Source: Rhodeus uyekii (taxonomy: Eukaryota; Chordata; Actinopteri; Cypriniformes; Acheilognathidae). Taken from it: a DNA stretch of 64,000 bases. Where the stretch lies: contig JAWRVZ010000013.1 of assembly GCA_037043235.1 (NCBI GenBank), forward strand, positions 5,145,501 to 5,209,500, given 5' to 3'. Below the pieces are notes generated by a model that was not told the DNA's origin, ran no database searches, and saw nothing but the letters and a program-made list of their open reading frames with translations. Within the stretch, counting starts at the first letter, position 1, and every line of letters begins with the position of its first letter. Made by a program: the position numbers and the translations under genes. Of the stretch, positions 47,383-60,217 are shown piece after piece.

Positions 47383-49074
47383 TGTATTTTCAGCTGTCAT
47401 TATTTCAGTCTCCGGTGTCACACAATCCTTCAGATATCATTCAATCTTTATGTATCATTATCATAGTGTTAAAACATTAATGGTGAATGGTGGTGTTCAT
47501 AACTGAGACCAACTCACAAGAAGGAAGTAAGAATTTAATGTACATTTTGAGAGAGAAAGGATGACATTTTATATGAGTGCTTAGAAAGAAACACTTTTTT
47601 GTCCATTTCAAACAGCATATAAATAACTTTGAATCTGTCCTGTGAACTGAAGGTTTTGCTATCAAATAGAGTGACTCAGATGCAGCAGAAGGATGTCTTT
47701 AGGGTGAACTAACAGTGCTAAGACACACATAGCAGATACTTTTAAAAGCAATGTCTGTTTTTGAAGGTGTTACAGTCATGCTGGCATAGAGTTTACGTGT
47801 CTGATCTTGTTGGTTCGAACTTCAAAGGATGTTTGGTTAAAAAAAATGCACTTAACAAAGAAGCTCACGAAAAAAGCTTTTTCATATACTGCTGGGCATT
47901 TACAAGACAGCTAAAAACACTGAAATGTTTCTCAGCTGTGCCTTCTGTTGACTTCCCTTGGGTCTGTTGAAGCAAAGATTTGTCTTAGAATGAAATTTCA
48001 ATGTTCTGTTTATCGACTATATAGAGCAGTGATTTTAGATGGTAAAAAATGTGTCTCTTTTTATTGATCTCATTTTGATGCCATATTTGCTGTGTAGTAA
48101 AGTGGCATTTTCCCATCTCCACATTGAAAAATGAAATAAATGTTTATTCCAGTATAAAACCCTTAAAACAAAATAAATGTAAGTGATCAAATTCCCCAAA
48201 AATATAGTATTAAGAATTTCAGAGAATGTATGTTGAATAATGTTTTTATTAACCTATTAACAAATAAAGTTAGAAATAATTTTTTAATAATAATGATAAT
48301 AATACATTCTGTCTGCAATATTATTTGTACTGGAAAACAAGACAAATATAATGATTAAGAACAGTAACATATATTGATGGATCAGTACTTACACTTTAGG
48401 CATTTTTTGCTAAAGGAAAATGGATATTCAGCTGCATTCCTCTCCTTTGTCTCTCTTTTTAGGTGAGGCACTCCGGTGCTACACCTGCATGGGCTCTACA
48501 GATGAAGACTGCAATCGCCAGGGCTCTAAAGCGTGTCCGAGCTACTCAGATGCATGTGCTGTGGTTCGGGGACATGGGAGTAAGTTTAATGGGTACATAG
48601 TTAATAGTTAATTTTCCTGCATGGGTAGATGAGACAGAACTGGGCGAGAACATTTTGGATGTGGGTGATGAATCACATAGGGATAAATCTTTAGAAGAAT
48701 CATTAATGTCTGTGTGTGTGTTTTAAGGGGAGACACTGGATCAGGTTGGTGTTTAAGGAAGACAGACTGCTCTGTCTGGCACCAGCTTAGAAATAGCAGG
48801 AGGTCTGCAGCTTCCTTATGAGGATCAGAGCACATTAATATGTAATCACGCTCTCATACCGGTCTTGTCTTTGTTAGGTGGCGTAATGAAGTCGTGTTCG
48901 TACAAATCCTTCTGCAGCCAGGCTAACAGTCAGGGCTACAGAGCTCCAGGGGTCAAAGTTCACTGCTGCTACTCTGATGACTGCAATGTGGCAGGCCACG
49001 CCACCAGAAACGGCACAGGCTTCAGCTTCCTTCTGGGCCTTCTGCTATTCGTCTGGAATCTGCTGTCAAACTAA
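45846..49074 (+). CDS. Ly6/uPAR-domain GPI-anchored protein, three coding exons
   Basis: Exons 45846-45906, 48463-48579 and 48878-49074 join in phase 1 both times (H|S and G|S codons split as A|GT). The product is about 125 residues: a signal peptide (MRAVHFSLLLGLGLILLAAH), a single LU domain beginning LRCYTCMGS with ten cysteines and the diagnostic HCC...DDCN ending, then a hydrophobic C-terminal tail (FSFLLGLLLFVWNLL) expected to be replaced by a GPI anchor. One N-glycosylation site (NGT) lies near the anchor site. Three exons in phase 1 is the standard Ly6 layout. Fish carry many lineage-specific Ly6 genes and I cannot name an orthologue. Likely role: cell-surface ligand, receptor or complement modulator. 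Confidence 0.92.
46699..46998. repeat. long inverted repeat (hairpin) around a TA microsatellite
   Basis: Left arm starts TTTATATAGCACATTTCATT and continues CACAATGG...TTCAAAGTGC; the right arm is its diverged reverse complement (GCACTTTGAATT...CATTGTGTATGAAATGTGC). Arms of about 110-130 bases flank ACACACACA-(TA)n-TGTGTGTGT. Looks like two inverted copies of one fish repeat tail. Confidence 0.85.
46814..46886. repeat. (CA)n(TA)n(TG)n microsatellite, palindromic
   Basis: CA run, about 50 bases of TA, then a TG run: self-complementary centre of the inverted repeat. Confidence 0.95.
47350..47378. repeat. (TA)n microsatellite
   Basis: About 29 bases of TA dinucleotides. Confidence 0.95.
48463..48579 (+). 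CDS. Ly6-type gene, exon 2
   Basis: Acceptor CTCTCTTTTTAG, donor GGGA|GTAAGT, phase 1 on both sides. Encodes EALRCYTCMGSTDEDCNRQG and SKACPSYSDACAVVRGHG with five of the ten LU cysteines. Confidence 0.92.
48878..49074 (+). CDS. Ly6-type gene, exon 3
   Basis: Acceptor CTTTGTTAG. Encodes the second half of the LU domain (VMKSCSYKSFCSQ, VHCCYSDDCNVAG) and the GPI-signal tail, ending at TAA 49072. Confidence 0.92.
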
Positions 49075-49315
49075 TGTTACTGAACTGACCTGGCTATTAA
49101 AGTCCATTACCATTGTGGAAATTGGCGGAACTCTGTATACTCCGTGATTGTTAAAATGTCAGCAAGTGTACGGCCATGGGATAGTGATTGCAATGCATAC
49201 AAGGTTGAGCATGTAAAGCAAGCACTCACAGAACTTCACATCCACAGATATTATCTCATTTCTACTCTACATAGAGCAAATGTATTTATTATTGTTTCAG
49301 ACCTTTTAGAAATTC

Positions 49316-49321
49316 AATAAA
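49316..49321 (+). terminator. polyadenylation signal, Ly6-type gene
   Basis: AATAAA about 240 bases after the stop codon. Confidence 0.7.
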
Positions 49322-49369
49322 GCTAAAAGCCTTTGATTATTTAGGCCAAATACACCTAAATGAACTCTT

Positions 49370-49650
49370 AAAGGGATAGTTTACACAAGTATGAAACTCC
49401 TGCCATCATTTACTCACCCAAATTTTATCCAAACCTTTTTTGTTTGCTTCACAAAATAAGTTATATAATGTATCAGAATGTTAAATACTGTTCTGAAGCA
49501 TAGCTGTCCCTGGTTAACATACATTTTCATTGTCTTGTAAGCAGCAGAACCGCTTGAACATTCTAATAGATGATTGAAATTGTATAATTGAGTAAATGAT
49601 GGAATGATGATGGAATCTTTAGCTATATTTAGGTGAACTATTCATTTAAA
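49370..49650. repeat. family D repeat copy
   Basis: Begins AAAGGGATAGTTTACACAAG with CCATCATTTACTCACCC, ends AGGTGAACTATTCATTT. Diverged middle. Confidence 0.65.
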
Positions 49651-50042
49651 AGCCGTTTTAGTATTATGAACAAAGAGATCGGGAAGAAAGAGATGTTTTA
49701 AGGTGAGTCTCAAAGGTGTTGTAAATGAGTGTGTGTCATTTAATTTTCATGTCTCATCAAAAACATGAAGGTAACATTCAAGAATACACACTCTCTGGCC
49801 TGTTTTGTTTCTGTGCTTGATTGTAAATAAACACTGCTTTTTTCCTTATAATTTACTGTTTTTATATGTTTATACACACACACACGCGCGTACGTCTACT
49901 ATCAGGAAGGTGAAACGCGTCTTTTATTTTAGATTATTATTATTTTAAATATACTTTAAAAGAAAGTGTTTCTCATACGCCCTTAAAGTGCGTTACCTCT
50001 ATTTAACACAAGGTGTCGCTGTAAATTAACAAGTCATCAATA

Positions 50043-50093
50043 ATGGAGCAGTTTATCGACAGGGACGCTGTTGGAATACCTGACCTGGCCAAG
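50043..50093 (+). CDS. possible first coding exon of an unidentified gene
   Basis: ATG with A at -3 and G at +4 opens 17 codons (MEQFIDRDAVGIPDLAK) ending at a donor-like AAG|GTAGGC in phase 0. I could not identify a partner exon in the next 14 kb nor recognise the peptide. It may be the start of a gene whose other exons lie beyond the window, or chance. Confidence 0.3.
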
Positions 50094-53000
50094 GTAGGCA
50101 TGTCTGGGGGATAGAATATTTTGAAGGTTTTTTTCAGCATAACCTCACTCAAAATGTTGAATTTTTCCAATAATGGGTTATTAATCGTCATCGTCGCAGC
50201 AGTGGCGCATGAAGAGTAGGCCTTACACATGGCATATGTTGGTTTGTGATTAGCGTTAATCCTTGTTTCTTTTTGTTGATTCGTTAATTTGATGTACCAT
50301 ATTTCGTTTTAACAATGTAAAAAGTATTTAGAAAACAGTTCTCAAATCTCAGTAGCCATAGTTTCCGCCAAATAGTTACTACTATTGCAATGTTGCAATC
50401 TTTAAAATGTGTTAGAAGCTTCCAGAATCTTTCTGTGATTTTTAACTATCATAATTTCTTTATGACGTGGTATTATAGCTAACACAAAAGTGTAGGATAT
50501 TGTAGACCGTACACTGTTTTTGAGAGGGAGAGGGAGAGGGAGATTAAAATGAATTTTCCAGTGGTATGATGAATAAAAATACTTTAGTTGCTGGAGGTTT
50601 TAGTTCAGAGTCTTAAAATCATGTTGGCCATAAAGTCAAAGCAGGACATGAGGTTATTTAAGGTACAACTTAAACCTCTCCCTTTCTGCCTGTTGTGGTT
50701 TCTGTTACAACAGTTCTTTTATTGCGCTGCACTTTTGCATTGTATGAACCTTCTCTCATCTCTTGTTCCCTCCGCTGAGGCTTGTAAAGTCTTTCTTTTG
50801 ACAGACAGGTGTGATAGTGTGAACGAGCTGCCCTAGAGGGGGATAAAGAATGACCCCAAACTGTGATGCTCCAGAGCCGTTCCACTGGGTGCTCTGCTTT
50901 GCTTGTGTCAGTCCTCATCAGACCTCATCAGCTTTATTTGGAGATTTCATTCCATTATTGGGAGTAAAAGCTGCAGATTGCAAGGCTAGAAAGGTTGCGT
51001 ACAAAGTGTATCTTACCATTTATTCAGCAGTGTACTTTTCAAGGCTCCTGGAATGGCAGCAATGGAGTTTTCCTCTATGACGTTCTTCAGATGTCTACTG
51101 ACTAATATTTTCTGAGCTTGCTTTAAATTTGATCATAAACCAGGGAGGCGACTTTAAGCTTATAGGGAAAATGATATCCAAAAAATGTCTTCTCATTTTT
51201 ATTAAAATATGCTACTGGTTGCCACCAGTGGCATGTGTTAAGGTCATTGCTATGGTGACCATCTATAGAAGAAATTGCTCATTTGATCATCCCTAGGTAG
51301 CTTCTCAAGTCTAATCCATTTCCACCTAGGGACACTATTACTGTAAATCCCATTTTCACTATGGCAAGCCTTAAGCCAAGTGCCATTTATCGGGATGCTG
51401 GAAACCGGATGATGGTCGTTTTGATCTCCTAGAAAGTCTTGCCAGCACACGTTACACGTTAGATTTGGGTCCACACGCGAACTATGTGATGTTAAGTTCT
51501 CATAATTGCTTTTTGCAAGCTACCAGAATCTTAAAAAGACTATGAATAACTTAATTTGTTATTCTCATTTGGGTTTGGGCTTCATCTTGTTTTAATCTAT
51601 TGAGGAGGACAAATTTTTGTTCCTGGATGCAGCATGTATGTGGGTTAGTCAGTGATGTTAAATACACTAATAATGAGTTTTTAATTAGGATATTTTAATG
51701 TTTTGATAATTTTGTGACAAAGTAAATCTGGAGTTTATCTTTTAAAAAATACAATTTGACATTTCTATTTTAGTCAATGTTAGTCCAGATTGTAAAATGC
51801 TCTGCAACTTCTTAAAAACAAATAATGTTATTATATTTGTAAAAAAAATAAAAATTATTGTACACATTCATGTTTAAACCACATGACATTTTAAGTCATT
51901 AAATCTGAACAGAAAATGCTATAAAAGCTTTTCAGAACCATGTAAAAGCAATGTAAATACAAATAGTACACTGTTTTCAACTAGATTTTTAAAAGATTTT
52001 TTTACGTTATTGTTGACAGTCTTGTACATCATTGACCCATTTGCAGCTCAGTGTTTTGAAGAAAGAGCCCATTGAGCTGGTCTAGTGAAAGTCGGGTATT
52101 ACATCAAAACATAGAGATTTTGGTCAGTTTTTTAAAAACATTTGCTCTTCTCTCCATGCATACACCATATAGTTACTGAACAGCAGATTGGGTTGAGTGT
52201 GTCATATTAAGATGTTCCACAAACAGAGTGGGGCCACGTACTTTAGTGAGCCACATCAAATACTCTCTGAGCCAGGTTGGGAGGGAGCAAAAGTGTGGGG
52301 TGGAAAAGGGAGCATGTGAGATGATGACTGTGTTTACGAGTGCACGGAGCCCGGCTGACTGGTCTGGGTTCAGCCCGCGGTCACTGGTTCTGGGGTCTCC
52401 GGGTCTCGGGTCCTTTTTGAAAAAGATCCATGAAGCAGAATTAAAGTGATCTACCTCCGGACTGCGGGCCCAGGGCTTTGGAACAAGGGAAGGAGGAGGG
52501 CACAGAGGCTTGATAGAAGAGGGGCAGAGGGCGTAAACTCAGAAACGGGAATTGGGAAAGGGAGGGAGAGTAGGAATTGGGGAGATGCATAATCAGTCTG
52601 GCCTCAGCTACTTTGAAATGAACCTAAATGGTTTGTTCTGTGAGATAATACAGATAGCAATGGAGCAAACACACAAAGGAGACATAAGGTTATAAATGTT
52701 AAAGTTGAGACTGAAACTTTTTTTTAAATAACTGATTTTAAGAAGAAATTTAGCTAAGCCATTTGCAAAGTTTGTGTGAATAAGTTTAATGATCATATTT
52801 TATCTAGTTATACATTGCAAAGCATATACCAGGCCTCCGTGCTGTTTTTCAGTCTAACGTGAAATGGAAGTCTAATTAAATGATTTTTTTTTCTCACATG
52901 TTGTTTCACACTTTAGACTGTGATTAATCATTTGTCACTGCAGGCGACTTACTCTGTTTCCACAATTAACTACTTTCTTCCCTGTCAGAGCAGGTTTTTT

Positions 53001-56000
53001 CAGTCTAGGACATTTCGACTGAAGATTTAGACCAGTGACTCTGAAAGACTTAATTATATGGTTTTATTCGTGATAATTATTTCGGATTAGTGTTCTATAT
53101 GTCTGACGCACGTGAGATGAGCTGCTGTGTTTCATGGATTTCACAAGAAAGCAGATTAAACTGCTTAATTTTCGCAGCAAATATGTTTAAGTGGCATACT
53201 TTTTAGTATTTATTATTTTTGTAAGTGTATTCAGAGAATCAGATCTGTTAATATCCAGAGAAAATCATAAACAAGCAAAAAAGTACTAATTTGCCTTAAA
53301 ATATCAAATATATTCAGCAGAAATGAAGGTTATTTCCACATCACAGTGAATTTTGATGGTAAATGTTCCCCACTGCAAGTAGGCTTCAGCACTCCTATCT
53401 GATTATACCTCATTTAGTGATTTAGTTTGTTGTATTGAATAGAAATTCTGTAAAATACCTGAAATTAAATGCAATTATACGGTTCCACTGTCCTCAATAG
53501 TCAAGTGAACAGCTTAGCATTGTGTTCAATATCAACATGGTGGTTAATGTTTTTTTTTTTTTTACAGTTTAGTTTTTGTTTACTTTTTTAATAGTTTTTA
53601 GGGCTACCAAATTAATGAACTGATTTTTGTTTTGTTGAAAAAGCATGTAATAAAAGTAATGGTTTTATTAAACAATTTATTAGTTGGATCTATTTTTTAA
53701 GCTTCAATTAGTTTTTTTAATGCTTAGCTTCATTTAAAATTTAGGGCTCCTAAGTTAATTCACTGAAAACTACAATTCATTTATGCTAATTATTACATTT
53801 GAATTAGTTTAGGATGCAAGAAAATGCTTAAGTTTTAACTGAAAATGCATAGTTTGTACTTTTAATTAAGTTTTAAAAAATCATCTAGTTTTTCTTTTCT
53901 TTTTCTTTTAATTCGTGAACACGGTAACACTGGTATTCAAAAGGATAAAAATGACTACATGGGTGCCAAGCAATTACCTGCCAATCAGAGTCTGCTAATA
54001 AAAATGCTTATGTTTTTGCCAGACTAAACCTGATGAAATGTGAAAATTAAATGTTGAGGGTGTATTCAGCCACTTCAGAGTAGGAAAGGCATGAATGGAG
54101 AGGAGCCAAACTCCAAACCAAAGCCAAGTCACATCAGTAACCGCTGCGCCCTGGGGCAGGGGCAGGCTCAGTCAGCCATGACATGCAACTAGGATAATTA
54201 GTTTTGGAAACGAATATCAACTGATATAATTGAGCATTCTCCCCTAATGAAGATCCTCCATGTTGTCACTGGTGAGATGTTAATTGAAGGGAGGCGGAAG
54301 GGGAGGCCATGAAAGGGTGACTGAGCTGCGCTTCCATCATAGTCTAGCAAGTGTATTATGTTCTTTTTGCTTTTATGGAGGTTCAGTGCGTTTCCCTAGA
54401 CTCTGCATTCGTTGTTTTCCTCTTCCTTTGTTTTTTTTTTCCAGAGTAGGGCTTGAAGGATAAAGGACTGTAGAGTAAAGCCAGATAAAGTGAGGGAGGA
54501 AGATGGACGCTGTGCAGGTAAAACTCAACTCAGGAAGGGTGGGTTGAGTCGGTGGGGAGGGTGGTGATGTTTGGTTTAGTTGGAGCACAGGTCGTGTTGG
54601 GGTTTCAGTTGAGAGATGCAGTGGGTTGAGGAAAAAGGGGTGAGCAAGTGGGGGAGAGAGGAGGTCACTGCGAAATCAGTTCAGGGGATAATAGGGGAGC
54701 AAATTGGTTTTGACAAGTTTGTGGAAGTGGAAGTAATGTGTAGTCCTTTAAAGACAAGAGGGCAAATACAGGAATACCATGAGATAATAAAGGGAACCGG
54801 CAGGGAGGGCTGAGAGAGACGGGCCTCGGGCCAGGATTCTCAGGCCTGTGCCTGTACGCCGCAGCACTGGGCGAGAAGAGCGAGACTGGCGCTACCAACA
54901 GACGGAGGCATGGCACAGCGGCTGCCAGGTGCCATAATGGAGGAGGCACAGCTGGCTATGTTCTTAACCGTCCATCTGACTAGCCAACTTCTATATGACT
55001 CATCACTTGGAGTAGAAATGAACTTGATTATCCTGATGCACTATTACCTTTCAAATGTCATACTTAGGAGGTCACGTTGTTTTTATTTTTCTTATCTTTT
55101 TCAATTGCAGATTTGCTGAAGCAGTGTTTTGAGTCCAAACTCAGATTAGCAGGGCAATGAAAACTGCAGGACATAAGGGAGCATTAGATTGCTGGCATTT
55201 ACAGTACTGAAGGAGCTCTGCCTGAATCAGCCTCCATTGGCTGAAAACTGCAGAGAGTGGAACATAAGCCTCTCTGAACTATTTATAGGGCTTTCAGAAA
55301 AGTATTTTGCATGAAAACACTCTCATACCGAGGCCTTTGTTAGCAAGCAGATTCATACTTATTTCAAGTAAATGCGAAAGTCGTATTAAACTAAAAAGTG
55401 CGTGATGAGTCGTGATACTGTCTTATGCGAGATATTGCCCTTCACACTGGTTTTATGGAAAAGAGACTTCATGTGTTGATGGAAGTGGAAGGAAAATGTC
55501 TTATTTACACCTCAACTGGCCATCATTATCATCAAACTCTTTATCAAACCTGTATTGTTTTCTGTGGAACACAAAAGAAGAACATTGTGCTCCAACAACA
55601 CTGTTATTGTATGGACGAAAAGACAGAGACATTTTTCAAAATATCTTCATCAAGAAAAAAAACCCAAACAGGTTTGAAACTACATGAAAGTGACTAAATT
55701 ATTATTTTGTCCTTCCCTTTAAATCAAATCTCTGCAGGTTCCCCCATCCCCCTCTTGAAAGATGTGAGTGCCATTGCATTTAAACCCTCATTAAAAGTTT
55801 TCCTGACAGATATAGTTTCACCCTGGGTTCCGCTCCGGCATGTTTACACTCTGTCTCCTTCCTACTCAGTTCATCCAGTGACTGCAGTGGGCTGGTAGAT
55901 TTTGCAGGGCTGGTAGACAATGACAGACCTTGGCAGACAGTTACGAGATGATATATTCAGACTCCTGTCATTAGTATGTATCCCTCTATGATATGCTCCT

Positions 56001-56658
56001 ACTTTTGGCTCTTATTCTTGTACAGGAAAGCCTGCCATTCTGTTGGACTCATCTTATGTTTGCACGCCTGTTGAGTGGGCTGACATTACACTTAATGAGA
56101 AACTGCCAATTTATAAGGACTCCCCTCACGTAACCTTGATAAAGTGTAGCTGTTGCTCAGATGGCAGTTTGGATGGGTCATATCTTCTGTTACAAAAAGA
56201 ACTTGTTCTGTAATTAATCACTATATCCTTATTTATTTATTTATTTACAGGAATCTAGGCCATAATCCTGGCGTTTCACTATTACTTTGAATTAAAAAAA
56301 AATTAGTTTGTGATTTTAATATTTTTTTGTAATTTCTGCCTTTGTTGATAATGATAATGGAAAAGAATAAGAAACTTTTCTGAATTTCACCTCTGTAGCC
56401 TTATCTGTTGTGTCTGTTAACATACTTGAAACACACAACTTCTATTTTACTATAATTAAACCAATGCTTTTATCCAAAATGTTGGATGCAGTTTATGGAT
56501 GCACTGATATTAATGTTTTGGCCATTACAGATAAGCTGATTTGTTAAAGATTACGTTTAGCAGTGTTATTAAATAATATTTTCCCAAATAATTCTCATAT
56601 TAAGTACATTCAAGTGGCTTTCTTCCAAATGTTATCAGAAAGACATATTTAGAGTATA
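50094..56658. other. 6.5 kb without a supported gene
   Basis: Mostly repeat-poor sequence. GC-richer islands at about 52300-52480, 54080-54340 and 54790-54960 stand out and could be conserved non-coding elements or unrecognised exons. A diverged family D remnant lies near 55480-55700. Nothing else recognised. Confidence 0.4.
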
Positions 56659-57668
56659 CAGTAATACCTCGGTTTACGAGGTTAATTCGTTCCAAGAGCG
56701 AGCTCGTAACCCAAAATGCTCGTACACAAAACAATTTTCCCCATAAAAATGCACAAAAAAATCAATTGATTCGTTCCACACGACCATAAATGCCCATTTT
56801 AAATATTTTTGGGGGTTTACCCAATTAATTATAGTTAAAATTATAACCATTAAGATCTCATATAAATACTAATTAATAACTGACAATTAAACTCTAAAAA
56901 TACTTGAAAGTTTTCTGTAATACACTTCAGCTTTGAGCAGCGTCGCTGCTGGCGTGAAGGATTCAAGTGCAAATGAGTGAATTTATTATAATAGTGCAGA
57001 AAACAAACGAAGGGATAATCCAGAGTGAAGGTCGTGAAACATGGAACACGGGAGATGGGGAGCCGCGAACGAACATGGGAGAGCCAAAGACAGAGAACGA
57101 CTCGACAACACAAGAGTGGAGAGAAGTGAACTAAATAGGCAGATGATATGAGAATCAGGTGTGTCAGTGCTCAGTGACCACGCCCCCCCCCCCACCCCCA
57201 CACACAGGCAGAACTAGGAGACAATGAGTTCATGAACTGTGAGTTACTGCTTAGAGTGAGGATTTCGTACCTTCTTTCTATATGCTGTACATGTACCCGG
57301 TATATTTCACTACGTGAACAATAAACAATTAATGTTAACAACACGAGGTAAAACCGCTGTAAATCACTTATAAAAGTATGCACTGTGGTGAATGATGCCA
57401 CCAAACCAAGCGACGCTGAGAGAATGAACGAGTTAAGGGGTGATAAAGGGGTTGGAACCACGTGACTGTTTTATGAGAGACTGTCGTTAGGATATTTCCA
57501 GTAAAAAAATGCGCGCGACGATGCTGAGCGTTAGGACTTTTCCACAAAAAATTTGCGTGGGTGAAGGGGAAAAAAATCCGACACAACGCTCGTACACCGA
57601 TTTGACTTTCCATGCTCGTACACCGATTTGCTCGTATACAAAGTCACTCGTAAACCGAGGTATTACTG
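56659..57668. mobile_element. Tigger/pogo-type element, non-autonomous
   Basis: 1,010 bp with near-perfect terminal inverted repeats CAGTAATACCTCGGTTTACG at the left and the complement at the right, next to TA at the left. Subterminal CTCGTACACNNATTTG motifs repeat on both sides. No transposase seen. The interior (about 56935-57180) is a diverged family F sequence, apparently a secondary insertion. Confidence 0.9.
56935..57180. repeat. family F sequence inside the Tigger-type element
   Basis: Contains GAGAGAAGTGAACTAAATAG and a TTTATTATAATAGTGCAGAA block like those at about 12350-12540 and 38810-38930. Boundaries approximate. Confidence 0.45.
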
Positions 57669-58965
57669 TTCTAAAATTATACAGCCATTTTTTGTACTAA
57701 TTCTTATTTTTTCTTCAAAGAATGACAACATTTGTCCAGAAAACATGACAGTGTTTCATTTATAAAAAGCAAAGGGTATTTTTGTAGACTCTTTATTTTA
57801 ATGCCAGTGAGAAATTAGCTATAAAACAAAAACACAGAGAGAGGTCAACTTTGGGAGGGGGAATAAGGTGGCAAGAAAAAAAATTCCCTCATTCTTTTGT
57901 GAAGTCAGGTTTTTACAGCACACTGTAATGACCTAAGCTACTCCCTGTGGGGGACATGACAAGGGGTTGTAAGAAGAAAGAAGAGGAAAGCATGTAGCCT
58001 AGTTGAAGGGGGGGTCACAGGAGTTAGGTGAAAGATTCAGGGTTTGTTCTCTCTGGTTTTGTGTTATTCCTTAGAGTGTCAACAGGGGTAGCTGCCACAC
58101 ACATTTGGCGTGACAGGTTAACTCATCCCATGTTGACCACCTGCCTTCTGTACAGCTTCTGCATCTTGAACTGAATGACTTGCTCAAGAAATTGCACATT
58201 TCTAATTTTAATTAAATTAACACTACATCTTGGTTTAGTGTTTTTTTTTCTTTCTTTCTTTTTGTCACATGTTGTGAAAGTCCTATCTGTCCAATCTTCT
58301 CAGAATGTGGTGTAGTTTTTTTTTTTTCTTCAAGACTGTTTTTAATGTGCTCAGTTTTAATAGTCTCACTTCCCCCAGTCAGTGGACAAAGCTGATGTGT
58401 GTAACCAAGGTGATGGTGTGTGTTCAACGCACTTGTTTTTAAAATGGCCTCTGTGTTGACGACAGCTCTGTAAAATCACTGACACTTTAGTACGTTTGTG
58501 CGCCCCATGTTTCACATAACAACTGTTTCACACAGAGAAATACTCATGAGTCATACAGTGCTTTAAGATGAAATTATTCGAGACGACAATGAGAGGCGAG
58601 ATAATGAAAATAAATGGATGAAGCATAATCAGTAAAAATGGATTGTTAAGGGGCTTTACACACAGTTGGGCAGTTATTGCAGTTAATTTGAGTCATTAAA
58701 TTACTTTTTTAGTTATTATAATAATTCTAATTTTATTATATTATACTAACAAATAAATTTTAAACGCATTCCACTTTTTAGAGGGTTGACTCAAAAACTA
58801 GGCTAAATACAGTGAGTACAGCTTGTTGACTTGACTCTAATTTTTAATATTAAAATATATGCTGATTGTTTTTGCATCACTTGCTTTGAATAATTATAAA
58901 TGTCTATTTGTATTCTATAATGATATATCACCAAACAGACAGAACTAGCATCTCAGTGAGTATTG
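57669..58965. other. 1.3 kb without a recognised feature
   Basis: AT-rich spacer between two transposons. No gene or repeat family recognised. Confidence 0.5.
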
Positions 58966-60217
58966 TTACAATGAAATGAACGGTAGCAGAACCAATAGTG
59001 AAGGGCCAGTTTGTAGATTGAGCAGGACTAGGACGCTGGTTCCTGGTTGAAATAGGCTGAGCCCCCTCAATGTCATGGGTTTAAATCGACAAAACATCAA
59101 CGAAGGGGGGCTGTCCATGTGATAATTGGCAGAAGCCCTTAACTCAACCAAGTTGGAGAAAGCTCTTGAGAGAGGAAGAGGGAATAACGATGTCACTGGT
59201 TCACAAAAGGTGCAGGGTGAGTACCTGTAAAAGTGAACCAGTTGTGATTAAACCCTATCATATTTAGCATATTTCTTTCTGGCAGACCCAATGACAGCTA
59301 GGAAAGACCAGTTGGTGACACAAGAAGAACTGTGATGACTAGGAAAGACCAAAGCAGGGGTGTGTACTTGTGAAGCACATTCTCTGAGATACTATTATAA
59401 GATACTCCCAAGAGCAAGGCATCAGACAAGATCAGCTGCCTACTAGTTGCATTTAATAGCTAGGGCAATCTGGTGAGATGGAGGCAAACTACATTGTCCA
59501 GAATCTTTGGGCACATGAAGAGGGGGGTACAGCAACAGCATTGCTGAAGTACCTGTGGCGATAAAACACCAGAGTGAGAGTGAAGACATGAGCAGTGCAG
59601 GAGAAACCCGGAAAGAGCCAGTGAACTAGCCCACCACAGCAGCAAAGAAAAAGTGGGCCATGTTTTGATTATGATGGAAGAAGTGCTGGAAGCAGCAAGT
59701 GTAGGAGATGTGTGAAATAAGCTTAGTGCCATGACATTGATCATCGGGAGAATGGGACTTATCGCCTTGGGCGTAAAGGAGCTGAAAGCTAAAACAAACA
59801 TTTAGCCAAAAGTAAACAGATTCATTAAGGATACAGCGATTTCTGTGAAGCCAGCATTCACTGAAATTTTTTTTTTTAGGGAATGCTTGAAGATCTTATG
59901 TCAAACTGAGTGCCACTGTAGAGACAGGAGGCGATGGAAGAAGGAAATGGAGAGCTTTATCAGGACTCCATTCAAATATATGTCAAGCCTTCTTGGTGTC
60001 AAAAATATCAAGTGAATAGGAAGCAACGAAGGAAGAGAAGGAACATGGAGGAACAGCTGTCAAATTTATAATGACCCTGAAAGGGAGGGCAGCTTGGAGA
60101 TGGAGAAACTCATCGAACCAGTTATTGCTTTTGAACTAAAGGAACAAAGTTGGCAGGAAATTAATAACTTAAGAGAGCCAGAGAAAAATAAGCCCCAGTA
60201 CCAAATGGTATATAATA
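58966..60217 (+). pseudogene. decayed non-LTR retrotransposon, left part
   Basis: Purine-rich, formerly coding sequence broken by many stops and frameshifts. The right end reads APVPNGI just before the inserted element, resembling the conserved opening motif of non-LTR reverse transcriptases (A-P-G-P-N/D-G-I). Its continuation is at 62411. The left boundary is a guess. Confidence 0.55.

Larger units (their letters stand above)
45907..48462 (+). other. Ly6-type gene intron 1
   Basis: 2.6 kb. Contains a long inverted repeat (46699-46998) with a CA-TA-TG microsatellite at its centre and a TA run at about 47350-47378. No exon found. Confidence 0.6.

Noticed and set aside
52228..52449. 73-codon frame in the GC-rich island
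   Set aside because: No splice-site support, no recognisable protein; listed only as a possible non-coding element.
54502..54516. ATGGACGCTGTGCAG followed by GTAAAA as a start exon
   Set aside because: Only five codons, no matching downstream exon and no homology.
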